Of a stretch of DNA of 26,669 bases, positions 13,259 through 22,040 are shown piece after piece; positions within the stretch are counted from its first letter, which is position 1, and every line of letters starts with the position of its first letter. The notes below the pieces were generated by a model. The model was not told the origin of the DNA. It was given only the letters and a program-made list of their open reading frames with translations, and made no database searches. The position numbers were made by a program, and so were the translations under genes. This DNA comes from MED-G78 sp964343355 (lineage in GTDB: Bacteria; Pseudomonadota; Gammaproteobacteria; Magnimaribacterales; D2472): assembly GCA_964343355.1 (NCBI GenBank), contig CAYFJC010000012.1:1-26669 (forward strand), read 5' to 3'.

Positions 13259-15175
13259 ATGCCAAAAAAAGAAGACAATGCAAAGTATGATTCCTCAAAT
13301 ATACAGGTTTTAAAAGGCTTAGAGGCTGTTAAAAAAAGACCAGGGATGTATATTGGCGATACCGATGACGGCTCAGGTCTTCATCATATGGTTTTTGAGG
13401 TTTTAGATAATTGTATTGATGAGGCTATGGCAGGTCATTGCTCCGACATTAATGTAATAATTAATAAAAATGGGTCTGTTACTGTTAAAGATGACGGAAG
13501 AGGAATACCTGTTGATGTTCATAAAAAAGAAGGCATATCTGCAGCCGAACTTATTCTTACAACTCTTCATTCAGGTGGAAAATTTGACGACAATAGTTAT
13601 AAGGTATCTGGCGGCCTCCATGGTGTTGGCGTATCGGTAGTTAATGCACTTTCTAAAAATCTAACCCTAAGAGTTTGGAGAGATGGCGGTGAGTTTATCC
13701 AAGAATATAAAGAAGGCGCAGCAGTTGCTAAGCTTAAAAAAGTTAAGGCATCCGAGCTCACTGGAACAGAAATAACCTTTACCCCATCAGAGAAAATATT
13801 TACCTCAGTTACATTTGAGGTGGATAGAATATACAAAAGAATCCAAGAATTATCTTTCCTTAATGCTGGTGTTTCTATCAATGTAACAGATGAGAGAACA
13901 GGCAAATCTAAGAAATTTCAGAATAGCGGCGGCCTTTCTAGTTACGTAACATACCTAAAGGGAAAAAAACAAAATGTATCAGAGGTATTTGAGTGCTCAG
14001 CTTCTCACAATGACGTTGGGGTTGAGATAGCGCTCCAATGGACTGATTCATATTCAGAGAACGTACTTTGTTATACAAACAATATTCCACAAAAAGATGG
14101 TGGTACTCACCTTGCAGGATTCAGGGGTAGTTTAACCAGAGTCCTAAAAGCATTTATTAAAAAAGAGAATAATAAAAAAATACCTACAGACCTTCTTGGC
14201 GAAGATGTACGAGAAGGGATTATTGCTATTGTTTCAGTCAAAGTCCCAGATCCAAAGTTTTCTTCTCAAACAAAAGAAAAATTAGTTTCATCTGAAGTTG
14301 AGAGTGTTGTAAGCACAGTTTTTAGTAAGTATTTTAATGAGTATCTACTTGAAAACCCTAAAGAAGGAGTTAGTATTTTTTCTAAGGTTGCAGAGGCAGC
14401 TTTAGCAAGAGAGGCGGCAAGAAAAGCTAGAGAGATGACAAGAAGAAAGGGAGTCTTAGAAATAGCAGGACTGCCAGGAAAGCTTGCAGATTGTCAGGAA
14501 AAAGACCCAGCATTATCTGAAATATATATTGTTGAGGGAGATTCAGCTGGCGGATCTGCAAAACAAGGAAGAAATAGAAAGAATCAAGCAATCCTGCCTT
14601 TAAAAGGTAAAATTATAAATGTTGAAAAAGCTAGAATTGATAAAGTTTTAGGTTCACAAGAGGTTGGAACCTTAATCAAGGCTTTAGGATGTGGTATAGG
14701 TGAAGAATTCGATATTGATAAACTTAGATACCATAGAATCATCATTATGACCGATGCTGATGTTGACGGATCTCATATTCGGACACTTCTTTTAACATTA
14801 TTTTATAGACAGTTTTTTGACATAGTTGACAGAGGCCATATATACATAGCTCTTCCGCCTTTATATAAAATAACAAAAGGAAAACAGCATGAATATGTTT
14901 CCGATGAAGATGAAAAAGATGCTGCAATAGCAAGACTTTCTGAAGGTAGCACAAGAGGCTTAGAAGTTCAGAGGTATAAGGGTTTAGGGGAAATGAACCC
15001 AGATCAGCTATGGACAACTACAATGGAGCCTGAGAATAGAAAAATGATGAAGGTTACTATTAACGATGCAACAGAAGCAGACCAACAATTTGAGATACTA
15101 ATGGGCGACCAAGTTGAGCCTAGAAGAGAGTTTATAGATAATAATGCACTCTCGATCACTGATCTTGATATCTAA
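13259..15175 (+). CDS. gyrB: DNA gyrase subunit B, short form
   Basis: ATPase and TOPRIM subunit of gyrase, which introduces negative supercoils. The 638-aa protein shows the GHKL ATP site: EVLDNCIDEA with N51, DDGRGIP (78-84) and GGLHGVG (118-124). TOPRIM motifs are VEGDSAGGSAKQGR (from about residue 425) and TDADVDGSHIRTL (about 498). The gyrase tail motif YKGLGEMN is present. E. coli GyrB has 804 aa because of an insert of about 165 aa after the PPLYK region. Here KQHEYVSDEDEKD runs almost directly to RGLEVQRYKGLGEMN, so the insert is absent. gyrB starts 6 nt after recF; its stop overlaps the convergent plsC end by 4 nt. ParE is less likely given the recF-gyrB order. Confidence 0.97.
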   Translation: MPKKEDNAKYDSSNIQVLKGLEAVKKRPGMYIGDTDDGSGLHHMVFEVLDNCIDEAMAGHCSDINVIINKNGSVTVKDDGRGIPVDVHKKEGISAAELILTTLHSGGKFDDNSYKVSGGLHGVGVSVVNALSKNLTLRVWRDGGEFIQEYKEGAAVAKLKKVKASELTGTEITFTPSEKIFTSVTFEVDRIYKRIQELSFLNAGVSINVTDERTGKSKKFQNSGGLSSYVTYLKGKKQNVSEVFECSASHNDVGVEIALQWTDSYSENVLCYTNNIPQKDGGTHLAGFRGSLTRVLKAFIKKENNKKIPTDLLGEDVREGIIAIVSVKVPDPKFSSQTKEKLVSSEVESVVSTVFSKYFNEYLLENPKEGVSIFSKVAEAALAREAARKAREMTRRKGVLEIAGLPGKLADCQEKDPALSEIYIVEGDSAGGSAKQGRNRKNQAILPLKGKIINVEKARIDKVLGSQEVGTLIKALGCGIGEEFDIDKLRYHRIIIMTDADVDGSHIRTLLLTLFYRQFFDIVDRGHIYIALPPLYKITKGKQHEYVSDEDEKDAAIARLSEGSTRGLEVQRYKGLGEMNPDQLWTTTMEPENRKMMKVTINDATEADQQFEILMGDQVEPRREFIDNNALSITDLDI

Positions 15176-15876
15176 TTAATCTTAAGATACTCCTCTTTCA
15201 TCCATTCTCTAACTTCCCTGGTTAAGGCTTTTGGATCATTACCGGTAAAAAGAGGCCCAATACTTACGTTTATAGTTCCAGGCTTTTTAATAAATTTCTT
15301 ATTCTCCCAAAATCTACCTGAATTATGACATACAGGCAGAATAGGAACGTTATTTTGTGTTGATATTAGCCCACAACTATTACTAAATTCTGCAATACCA
15401 CTTTCTGGCTTTATTCTAGTTCCTTCTGGAAAGACGAGAACAGAAAAACCATCCTCAAGCCTTATTTTTGCTGTATCTATAACCTTTCTTAAACTCTTAA
15501 ATTTATTTTTTCTATTAATTGGAATAGGGCTCATAAAGGCTACAGCCCACCCAAAGAAAGGTATGAAAAGTAATTCTTGCTTGATAATGCTTGAGATTGG
15601 GTGGGTAAGAGTTTGAAGATATATGGATTCCCACTGCCCCTGATGATTGGAAACAACAATAACAGGTGAATCAGGTATATTTGACAACCCTTTTACCTTC
15701 CAATTTAGCCCACACAAGAATCGTAGAAGTTTTAATATGCCAGATATCCAGAGCCCAGCAATTTTTGAGAGATTTTTAGAGGAAAAGAAGGGGTATGAGA
15801 CTAATATAAGGAGGCAAACAAAAGGCAGGCTTAAATATAGGTAGATATTAAAGAGCAAACTTCCCAAAAAGCTCAT
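15172..15876 (-). CDS. plsC: 1-acyl-sn-glycerol-3-phosphate acyltransferase, PlsC family
   Basis: Adds the second acyl chain to lysophosphatidic acid, making phosphatidic acid for membrane lipids. The 234-aa protein has an N-terminal hydrophobic anchor (residues 5-30), the catalytic block NHQGQWE (H78, with E83 at the usual aspartate position, as in the HQS.WE subgroup), NRKN near 121-124, and FPEGTR (149-154) for phosphate binding. It lies next to gyrB and glyS, where Pseudomonas also has a PlsC-like acyltransferase. Its 3' end overlaps gyrB by 4 nt, with no room for terminators. Exact acyl donor and substrate cannot be told. Confidence 0.88.
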   Translation of the reverse strand: MSFLGSLLFNIYLYLSLPFVCLLILVSYPFFSSKNLSKIAGLWISGILKLLRFLCGLNWKVKGLSNIPDSPVIVVSNHQGQWESIYLQTLTHPISSIIKQELLFIPFFGWAVAFMSPIPINRKNKFKSLRKVIDTAKIRLEDGFSVLVFPEGTRIKPESGIAEFSNSCGLISTQNNVPILPVCHNSGRFWENKKFIKKPGTINVSIGPLFTGNDPKALTREVREWMKEEYLKIN

Positions 15877-15910
15877 TTACAGCGTCCTATATTCTACTCC
15901 AAGCTTATAA

Positions 15911-17284
15911 CTAAACATTTGTTCCATTTAATAACATTTCTTGCAGTTGAGTTTTAATTTCATCAACAGAAACACGCTTTTGTTCCATTGTATCTCTATC
16001 TCTAACAGTAACCGTCCCATCCTCTAATGATTCAAAGTCGACTGTTATGCACAATGGTGTCCCAACCTCATCATGACGCCTATAGCTTTTTCCAATATTT
16101 CCAGAATTCTCTATTAGTATTCTACCTAAGCGAAGATTTTGAAGCTCTGACTTAATTTTTGAGGCCATATCAACCAATCCTTCATGATTTCTTTTTAAAG
16201 GTATTACAGCTGCTTTAATTGGAGATAAATGCGGTTTTAGGCTTAAAACCGTTCTTTCTTTGCCGCCCTCTAAGGTTTCAACTTTATATGCTTCATTTAA
16301 AACAGCTAAAACACCTCTATCTACACCAGCTGAAGGCTCTATTACATAAGGAACGCTCCATTTATTGGTTTCAATGTCCTGGATAGCGAGTTTTGCATTA
16401 GATGCCTTATTCTCTTTAACCGTTGCATTAATACCAAGTTCGGACTGATTTTTGCTGTGTGAGCCCAAATCAAAATCTGTTCTATTGGCTATACCCTCAA
16501 GCTCCTCAAGACCATGAGGAAACTTATACATAATATCTACCGTTGCTTTTGAATAATGAGCTAATTCATCGGCAGGCACATGATATAACTCTAAGACATC
16601 TTTACTCACACCTTGATCTTCCCACCACTTTAATCTTGATTCTATCCAGAGTTTATGCCACTCCTCATCAGTTCCAGCTGCACAGAAAAACTCTAATTCC
16701 ATTTGCTCAAACTCTCTGACTCTAAATATAAAATTTCTAGGCGTTATTTCATTTCTAAAAGCTTTTCCAATCTGAGCAATACCAAAAGGCAGCCTCCTCG
16801 AAGTAGAATCAACAACATTTTTAAAATTGGTAAATATATTCTGTGCTGTTTCAGGCCTTAGATACGCAAATGATTTTCCATCATCAATAGGGCCAACACT
16901 TGTTTTAAACATTAAATTAAATGGCCTTGGCTCTGTTAAGTCTTTTGATTTACACGAAGGACAAGTTGCCTCTTTTAGTTGATCTGCACGCCACCTACTT
17001 TGACACGATTTACAGTCGACCATTGGATCTGTAAATGTATCTTCATGCCCTGAATGTTTTAACACATTAGGCGCAGTTAATATTGATGCATCCAAGCCCT
17101 CAACATCATCACGGTCATAAACCATAGAAGTCCACCAGGAATGCTTAAGATTATTTTTTAACTCAACACCTAAAGGCCCATAGTCATAAAGGCCCTGCAT
17201 GCCTCCATATATTTCATTTGACTGAAAAATAAAGCCTCTTCTTTTACAAAGAGCAACAAGCTCTTCCATTGTTTTAGCTGCCAA
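15911..17284 (-). CDS. glyS: Glycyl-tRNA synthetase, single-chain homodimeric type
   Basis: Class II synthetase charging tRNA-Gly. The 457-aa protein is of the alpha2 type known from Firmicutes, Actinobacteria, Bacteroidetes, archaea and eukaryotes, not the GlyQ/GlyS alpha2beta2 type usual in Gammaproteobacteria. It shows GGMQGLYDYGPLG (residues 27-39), a zinc-binding set C91/C94/C108/C111, LRPETAQ (142-148), motif 2 FRNEITPRNFIFRVREFEQ (176-194), motif 3 EPSAGVDRG, and a C-terminal anticodon-binding domain from about LSPIKAAVIPL. The TTG start at 17284 is chosen because a good ribosome site precedes it; the ATG at 17269 is the alternative. Relatives carry glyQ-glyS in this same chromosomal slot, so replacement by transfer is inferred. 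The name glyQS is also used for this type. Confidence 0.95.
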   Translation of the reverse strand: MAAKTMEELVALCKRRGFIFQSNEIYGGMQGLYDYGPLGVELKNNLKHSWWTSMVYDRDDVEGLDASILTAPNVLKHSGHEDTFTDPMVDCKSCQSRWRADQLKEATCPSCKSKDLTEPRPFNLMFKTSVGPIDDGKSFAYLRPETAQNIFTNFKNVVDSTSRRLPFGIAQIGKAFRNEITPRNFIFRVREFEQMELEFFCAAGTDEEWHKLWIESRLKWWEDQGVSKDVLELYHVPADELAHYSKATVDIMYKFPHGLEELEGIANRTDFDLGSHSKNQSELGINATVKENKASNAKLAIQDIETNKWSVPYVIEPSAGVDRGVLAVLNEAYKVETLEGGKERTVLSLKPHLSPIKAAVIPLKRNHEGLVDMASKIKSELQNLRLGRILIENSGNIGKSYRRHDEVGTPLCITVDFESLEDGTVTVRDRDTMEQKRVSVDEIKTQLQEMLLNGTNV

Positions 17285-17288
17285 AGCA

Positions 17289-17294
17289 CTTCCT
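17289..17294 (-). promoter_or_regulatory. Shine-Dalgarno site fixing the TTG start of glyS
   Basis: AGGAAG on the minus strand lies 4 nt before the TTG at 17284..17282, and is 19 nt from the next in-frame ATG at 17269. The spacing favours TTG. The 107-bp gap to the divergent acyltransferase (17285-17391) is otherwise A/T-rich with no clear motif. Confidence 0.6.
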
Positions 17295-17391
17295 CATATT
17301 GTATTTGAATAGATCAAGATCATAGAACCCAGTATATTCCTGTAAAATAATAATTATATATTTAATAACAGTTATTTTTAATTAAACAGTC

Positions 17392-18231
17392 ATGAGAGTA
17401 TTTTTATTTTTAGCTTCCTTGCTTCCACTCAAGCCGGCAAAAAAAATAATTAGAGGACTTATGACCGTCCTTCCTTTCCAAATGTTAGATGCATATAAAG
17501 TAACTTTTATAAACATAAGCATTAGCTTTCCAGATCTATCAACCGAAGAAAAAACTAGCTTAGCAAAAAGAAGTTTTATCGAAACAGTATGCAGTTTCTA
17601 TGAAACCCTTTACTCTTTATCCAGATCACCTAAAAATATATCTCAGAATATTTTAAGAGTGGATAATAAATATTTAATGTCTCAGCCGCTTAGAGCCGAA
17701 GGTGGATTAATTATTTCCGGAATCCATAATAGAAGTGTAGACATGCTTTTGCAGTGGATTAACTCCCAAACACCTACAGTTGGAATATACAAACCAATTA
17801 AAAATAAAATGGCAGACGCCCATATAAAAAAACATAGAGAACAGTTAAAGAATAAAGTTTATTCAACTAGTTACAGAGGCGTAAAAGAGTTATTTAAAGC
17901 GATCAATAAAAATAAAGTAATCATGATGGCATCTGACCAGGTTCCCCAGGATGGCATGGGAGAATATGCGAAATTCTTTGGGAGAGATGCTTACACAACA
18001 ACTCTGATAACTTCTCTGGCTAATAAAACAAGAAAACCTTTAATATATATAGGGCTATTCAGCGCGTCTAAAAATTCTTTAAAAATTACATGCCATGAAG
18101 CCCCAGATGAAATGTCTGCTCAGTCAATGAACAAAACTATGCAGGAAATGATATTAAATTGCCCTGAAGATTATTCATGGGAATACAAAAGATTTAAAAA
18201 GCCACCAGAAAATTTAGATAATCCTTATTGA
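17392..18231 (+). CDS. Lipid A acyltransferase-like protein (LpxL/HtrB family)
   Basis: Member of the lysophospholipid/lipid A late acyltransferase family that transfers acyl chains from acyl-ACP to lipid A precursors at the inner membrane. The 279-aa protein has an N-terminal hydrophobic stretch (residues 1-14), the catalytic HX4D as H112 and D117 (GIHNRSVDML), and SDQVPQDGMGEYAKFFGRDA, typical of this family. It is slightly shorter than E. coli LpxL (about 306 aa). Pseudomonas carries a family member at the comparable position downstream of glyQ. Whether it acts on lipid A, ornithine lipid or another acceptor cannot be told. No Shine-Dalgarno precedes the ATG. Its end is 2 nt from the convergent trkH end. 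Confidence 0.82.
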   Translation: MRVFLFLASLLPLKPAKKIIRGLMTVLPFQMLDAYKVTFINISISFPDLSTEEKTSLAKRSFIETVCSFYETLYSLSRSPKNISQNILRVDNKYLMSQPLRAEGGLIISGIHNRSVDMLLQWINSQTPTVGIYKPIKNKMADAHIKKHREQLKNKVYSTSYRGVKELFKAINKNKVIMMASDQVPQDGMGEYAKFFGRDAYTTTLITSLANKTRKPLIYIGLFSASKNSLKITCHEAPDEMSAQSMNKTMQEMILNCPEDYSWEYKRFKKPPENLDNPY

Positions 18232-18233
18232 GG

Positions 18234-19667
18234 TTAGCGCCTCCAGAATAAAGGCATAAATAAAATTAAAACTGTAAATATTTCTAGTCTTCCAAGAATC
18301 ATTCCAAAAGCCAGAACACCTTTTCCAGCTGCAGTCACAGAAGAGTAATTCGATGAAACTTCTCCCAAGCCAGGGCCTAGGTTATTCAAGCATGCTCCTA
18401 TTGCTGAGAATGCAGATGTAAAATCAAGACCTGTTGCAAGTAATGCAAAAAGAAGCAACATAAATGAAATTACATAAATAGAAAAGAAACCCCAAACAGA
18501 TTCAGCAACAGAGCTGTCAACAACCTTAGTTCCAATCTTTACCGAAACCACCGCTCTTGGATGAATAATTTTAATTAATTGTTTATGAGCATGATTCAAC
18601 ATAATTAAAATACGCCATGACTTTATACCACCACCAACAGAGCCAGAACATCCACCAATAAATGCCCCTATCAATAACAAGAAGCCAATTACTGTAGGCC
18701 AAGTTGAGTAATCTGTTGTTGTAAAGCCTGTTGTTGAAACAATTGAAACTGTTTGAAAAAGAATATTTCTTTGAGAAGCAAGGTCACCAGAATTAAAGAA
18801 TAAGATTAAAGAGCTTGTTATCAAGATTAATAAAATAATACTAATAAAAAATCTAAATTCTGGATCATAAAAATAGCTTAGAGCTCTACCCTTAAATATA
18901 GCCGCATAATGAAGAGCAAAACTAGAGGCTGAAATTATCATAAAAAAGATACAAACCAATTCTATTCCAAAGTTATTAAAGTGGCCTATGCTTTCATCAT
19001 ATGTAGAAAAGCCCCCTATAGAAACTGTACTTAAACTATGTGCAATAGCATCAAACCCGCTCATGCCATTGATCCAATACATAAATGCGCAAAGGACTGT
19101 TAATCCAAAATAGATTACCCATAAAGCTTTCGCAGTTTCAGTTATTCTGGGTGTAAGCTTTTGGTCACTCATAGCTCCTGGAATTTCTGTTTTATATATC
19201 TGTCCACCACCAATACCCAAAATAGGCATAACAGCAATAGCTAATACTATAAGACCCATTCCACCCATCCACTGCAAAAGTTGTCTATAAATAAGAATGG
19301 ACTCATCTAGGGCTTCAATATTTGTAATAACGGTGGCACCTGTTGTAGTAATACCCGACATAGATTCAAAAAATGAATCTATCAAGCTCATCCCACTTAA
19401 ATAAAAGGGCAAAGACCCAGCTACAGCTAAAACTAGCCAAAAAAGAGCAATTATTATAAAACCGTCATTTGAACTTAATTCTTGGCTATGATTTCTTGAA
19501 AGAGCCCAGAAAATAAAACCAAGTAAAATAACAGCAAGAAAAGTTGTTATAAAAATTCCTATACTAGAATCTTCATAAAGGAGAGAAACTCCTATAGGGA
19601 CAATAAAAGATAAGCTAAATAGCATGAGTAATATGCCGAACAAATTTGAAATAGCTTTTAGGTTCAT
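18234..19667 (-). CDS. trkH: Trk potassium uptake protein, membrane subunit TrkH
   Basis: Ion-conducting subunit of the Trk potassium system. The 477-aa protein is largely membrane helices arranged in four M1-P-M2 repeats. The pore loops are visible as GITTTGATV, STVSIGGFST, STTGFTTTDY and CLNNLGPGLG, carrying the filter glycines. E. coli TrkH is 483 aa, so the gene is complete. The ATG overlaps the trkA stop by one base (TAATG), giving a trkA-trkH operon with coupled translation, sensible for a channel and its cytoplasmic gating ring. In Pseudomonas trkA lies in this region, while trkH adjacency varies. Confidence 0.95.
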   Translation of the reverse strand: MNLKAISNLFGILLMLFSLSFIVPIGVSLLYEDSSIGIFITTFLAVILLGFIFWALSRNHSQELSSNDGFIIIALFWLVLAVAGSLPFYLSGMSLIDSFFESMSGITTTGATVITNIEALDESILIYRQLLQWMGGMGLIVLAIAVMPILGIGGGQIYKTEIPGAMSDQKLTPRITETAKALWVIYFGLTVLCAFMYWINGMSGFDAIAHSLSTVSIGGFSTYDESIGHFNNFGIELVCIFFMIISASSFALHYAAIFKGRALSYFYDPEFRFFISIILLILITSSLILFFNSGDLASQRNILFQTVSIVSTTGFTTTDYSTWPTVIGFLLLIGAFIGGCSGSVGGGIKSWRILIMLNHAHKQLIKIIHPRAVVSVKIGTKVVDSSVAESVWGFFSIYVISFMLLLFALLATGLDFTSAFSAIGACLNNLGPGLGEVSSNYSSVTAAGKGVLAFGMILGRLEIFTVLILFMPLFWRR

Positions 19668-21019
19668 TAAATCTTAGTAAATAATTTTTCTACTTCTTTA
19701 ACCTTCTCTTTATTAGATAAGAAGATAATCAAATGATCTTCTATACAAAGCTCAACTTCAGATGAGGGCATGACAACTACACCTTTTCTTACAATAGCTC
19801 CAATAGAGGCTTCGGCGGGCAAAGGGAGCTCTTTAATAGATTTACCAAAATAATCAATAGTATGCTCATTAGCATGAACAACTCCCTCAAGAGCTTCTGC
19901 GCCTGAGTGCATTTTCAAGATAACATCCTGAGCAACATCTCCTTCTCTGAGATGCTGAAGCACAGACGATACTGTAAGCCTATGAGGTGCAATGCAACTA
20001 TCTACAAATCCAGGAAGTATATTCACATAAGAAGGATTATTTAATATAACCATTGTTTTTGTAGCTCCAAGCTTTTTTGCTAACAAGGAAGCCATGATAT
20101 TTGCCTCATCATCATTAGTTAAGGCACAAAAAACATCAACCTGAGCTATATTTTCACTCTTTAGAAGCTCTTGGTCTGCACCTTTACCTCTTAAAACTAT
20201 CGTTTTCTCTAAATCTCTAGAGATTTCCTCGCATCTTTCTTCATTAGACTCAATAAGTTTAACTTTATATGATTTTTCAAGCTGCTTAGCTAAGTTAAAG
20301 CCAATCTTCCCACCTCCAATTATCATTACTCTGGAGTAGCCCTGCTCAAGCCTCATTTCATTAACTACGGCATCAACATTTTCACTAGCTGTAACAAAAT
20401 AAACTTCATCACCTTCTTTTACTATAGTATCGCCAGAGGGAATAAAGGGTTTACCTTTTCTATAGATAGACGGAATATAGCTCTGTATGCCAGGCATATC
20501 ATCTTCAATCGTTCGCAATGCCCTATCTACTAGCTTCCCTGATTTTTTTACTTTTACAGAAACCAATTTAACTTTTCCATCTGCGAACTCTTCAATTTGT
20601 TCTGCACCAGGATGAACTATGAGTTCTTTCAAATGAGAGGTAACCTCATTTTCTGGACTAATAGGTATATCAATCATGTTCTCACCAAATGAATCCAAGC
20701 ATCCTAAATATGTAGTATCTTTAAATCTACAGATAGTTTTTTTTACTGAAAATTGAGTTTTTGCAATCTGACAAGCAGCTATATTTACTTCATCATTATT
20801 TGTTACAGCGATGACTATAGTTCCCTCATCAGCTCCTGATTTTTTGAATGAATTAGGGTGTGCAGCATGCCCCTGAATTGCAGCGACATCTAAACGATCT
20901 TGGAGATAATCAATCTTCTTTTTATCAAGATCAACGATAGAAATATCATACCCATCTTGAGATAAATTTCTTGCTAAACTTTCGCCAACCTTGCCCGCAC
21001 CTAAAATTACTACTTTCAT
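19667..21019 (-). CDS. trkA: Trk potassium uptake regulator TrkA
   Basis: Cytoplasmic NAD(H)/nucleotide-binding ring protein that gates TrkH. The 450-aa protein has two tandem RCK units: Rossmann motif GAGKVG (residues 7-12) with a C-terminal TrkA-C domain around 145-225, then a second Rossmann motif GGGKIG (235-240) with its own TrkA-C domain (about 370-450). This doubled architecture and length match E. coli TrkA (458 aa). AGAGG lies 3 nt before the ATG at 21019, and AACCTCTT is repeated 14 nt away in the 55-bp gap to fmt (21020-21027 and 21034-21041). The rsmB gene found between trkA and fmt in related bacteria is missing here. Confidence 0.96.
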   Translation of the reverse strand: MKVVILGAGKVGESLARNLSQDGYDISIVDLDKKKIDYLQDRLDVAAIQGHAAHPNSFKKSGADEGTIVIAVTNNDEVNIAACQIAKTQFSVKKTICRFKDTTYLGCLDSFGENMIDIPISPENEVTSHLKELIVHPGAEQIEEFADGKVKLVSVKVKKSGKLVDRALRTIEDDMPGIQSYIPSIYRKGKPFIPSGDTIVKEGDEVYFVTASENVDAVVNEMRLEQGYSRVMIIGGGKIGFNLAKQLEKSYKVKLIESNEERCEEISRDLEKTIVLRGKGADQELLKSENIAQVDVFCALTNDDEANIMASLLAKKLGATKTMVILNNPSYVNILPGFVDSCIAPHRLTVSSVLQHLREGDVAQDVILKMHSGAEALEGVVHANEHTIDYFGKSIKELPLPAEASIGAIVRKGVVVMPSSEVELCIEDHLIIFLSNKEKVKEVEKLFTKI

Positions 21020-21074
21020 AACCTCTTAAATTAAACCTCTTTTAATATAATTAAAACCCCTATCGAGTTTTTTA

Positions 21075-21995
21075 CTATTTGGTAAAAAAACTTAAGTAAG
21101 AATTTATAGCATCAGATGTGCTTATGGATTTCTTATTAGGAAACTGTAAGTGAGTGATTACTATCGCTGAATTATATGTTTTTATAAGTATTCCAAGCTT
21201 ATCAAAATTTAATATGGAGCCTGGTTCAGCATCATAGTTACCATTATCTATATGCATTTCATGAACCTTTACCATTATTTCGTTATGTAAAAAATATGAA
21301 CCAGGCCAGCCTTTATAGGCATTAAATTTTCTTATTATCACTTCAGAAGATTCATTAAAATTAATTTTTCCATCAACTTTTTTTACTTTTGAGCAGTATG
21401 TAGCAGATGCTTCATCTTGTGTTTCTAGTTTAAATTTATCAGACAGCACATCTCTTAAGACACTATTAATATTATTTGCAGCAAGATCAGATAATTTATT
21501 TTCTAATTCATTTTTGTTATCATTTTTTTGGATTTCAATTGGCAGGGTTTTAATAATATCTCCCTCATCCATTTTTTCATTCATCTTCATAAAACTTATT
21601 CCAGTCTCTAATTCACCATTAATTAATACTGATTGAATTGGAGAAGCTCCTCTGTATTTTGGCAGTAACGAAAAATGAATATTGATAGGTAATTTACCAG
21701 GATGCTCAAGCAACCACTTAGGAATAATTTTCCCATATGCCGAGACAACCAAAAAATCAACATCTATTGATTGAATTAAGCTCTTAAAATTAGGATCATT
21801 AAGATCCAAGGGTTTAGCTGTTTTAAGATTTAACTCTTGTGCAACTATAGATACTTCACTTGGATCTTCACTTGAACCTCTTTTACTTCTTTTATCAGGC
21901 TGTGATATTACCAATTTAATACTAACACCATCTAAATGGAGTTTTTTGAGTATCTTTGCAGAGGGGGCTGGGCTCCCAGCAAATATTATATTCAT
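21075..21995 (-). CDS. fmt: Methionyl-tRNA formyltransferase
   Basis: Formylates the initiator Met-tRNA using 10-formyl-tetrahydrofolate. The 306-aa protein has the catalytic set N105, H107 and D143 in INIHFSLLPKYRGASPIQ and KMNEKMDEGDI, followed by the C-terminal OB-like tRNA-binding domain (from about residue 205, with KAY/GWPGSYF). E. coli Fmt is 315 aa. It lies just downstream of def, 45 nt away on the same strand, the standard def-fmt pair: formylation before translation and deformylation after. AGAGGAA lies about 12 nt before the ATG, a somewhat long spacing. Confidence 0.97.
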   Translation of the reverse strand: MNIIFAGSPAPSAKILKKLHLDGVSIKLVISQPDKRSKRGSSEDPSEVSIVAQELNLKTAKPLDLNDPNFKSLIQSIDVDFLVVSAYGKIIPKWLLEHPGKLPINIHFSLLPKYRGASPIQSVLINGELETGISFMKMNEKMDEGDIIKTLPIEIQKNDNKNELENKLSDLAANNINSVLRDVLSDKFKLETQDEASATYCSKVKKVDGKINFNESSEVIIRKFNAYKGWPGSYFLHNEIMVKVHEMHIDNGNYDAEPGSILNFDKLGILIKTYNSAIVITHLQFPNKKSISTSDAINSYLSFFTK

Positions 21996-22040
21996 TATCT
22001 GTAAGTTCCTCTTAAATCGTCCAAATTCTGTTAAAAACAG

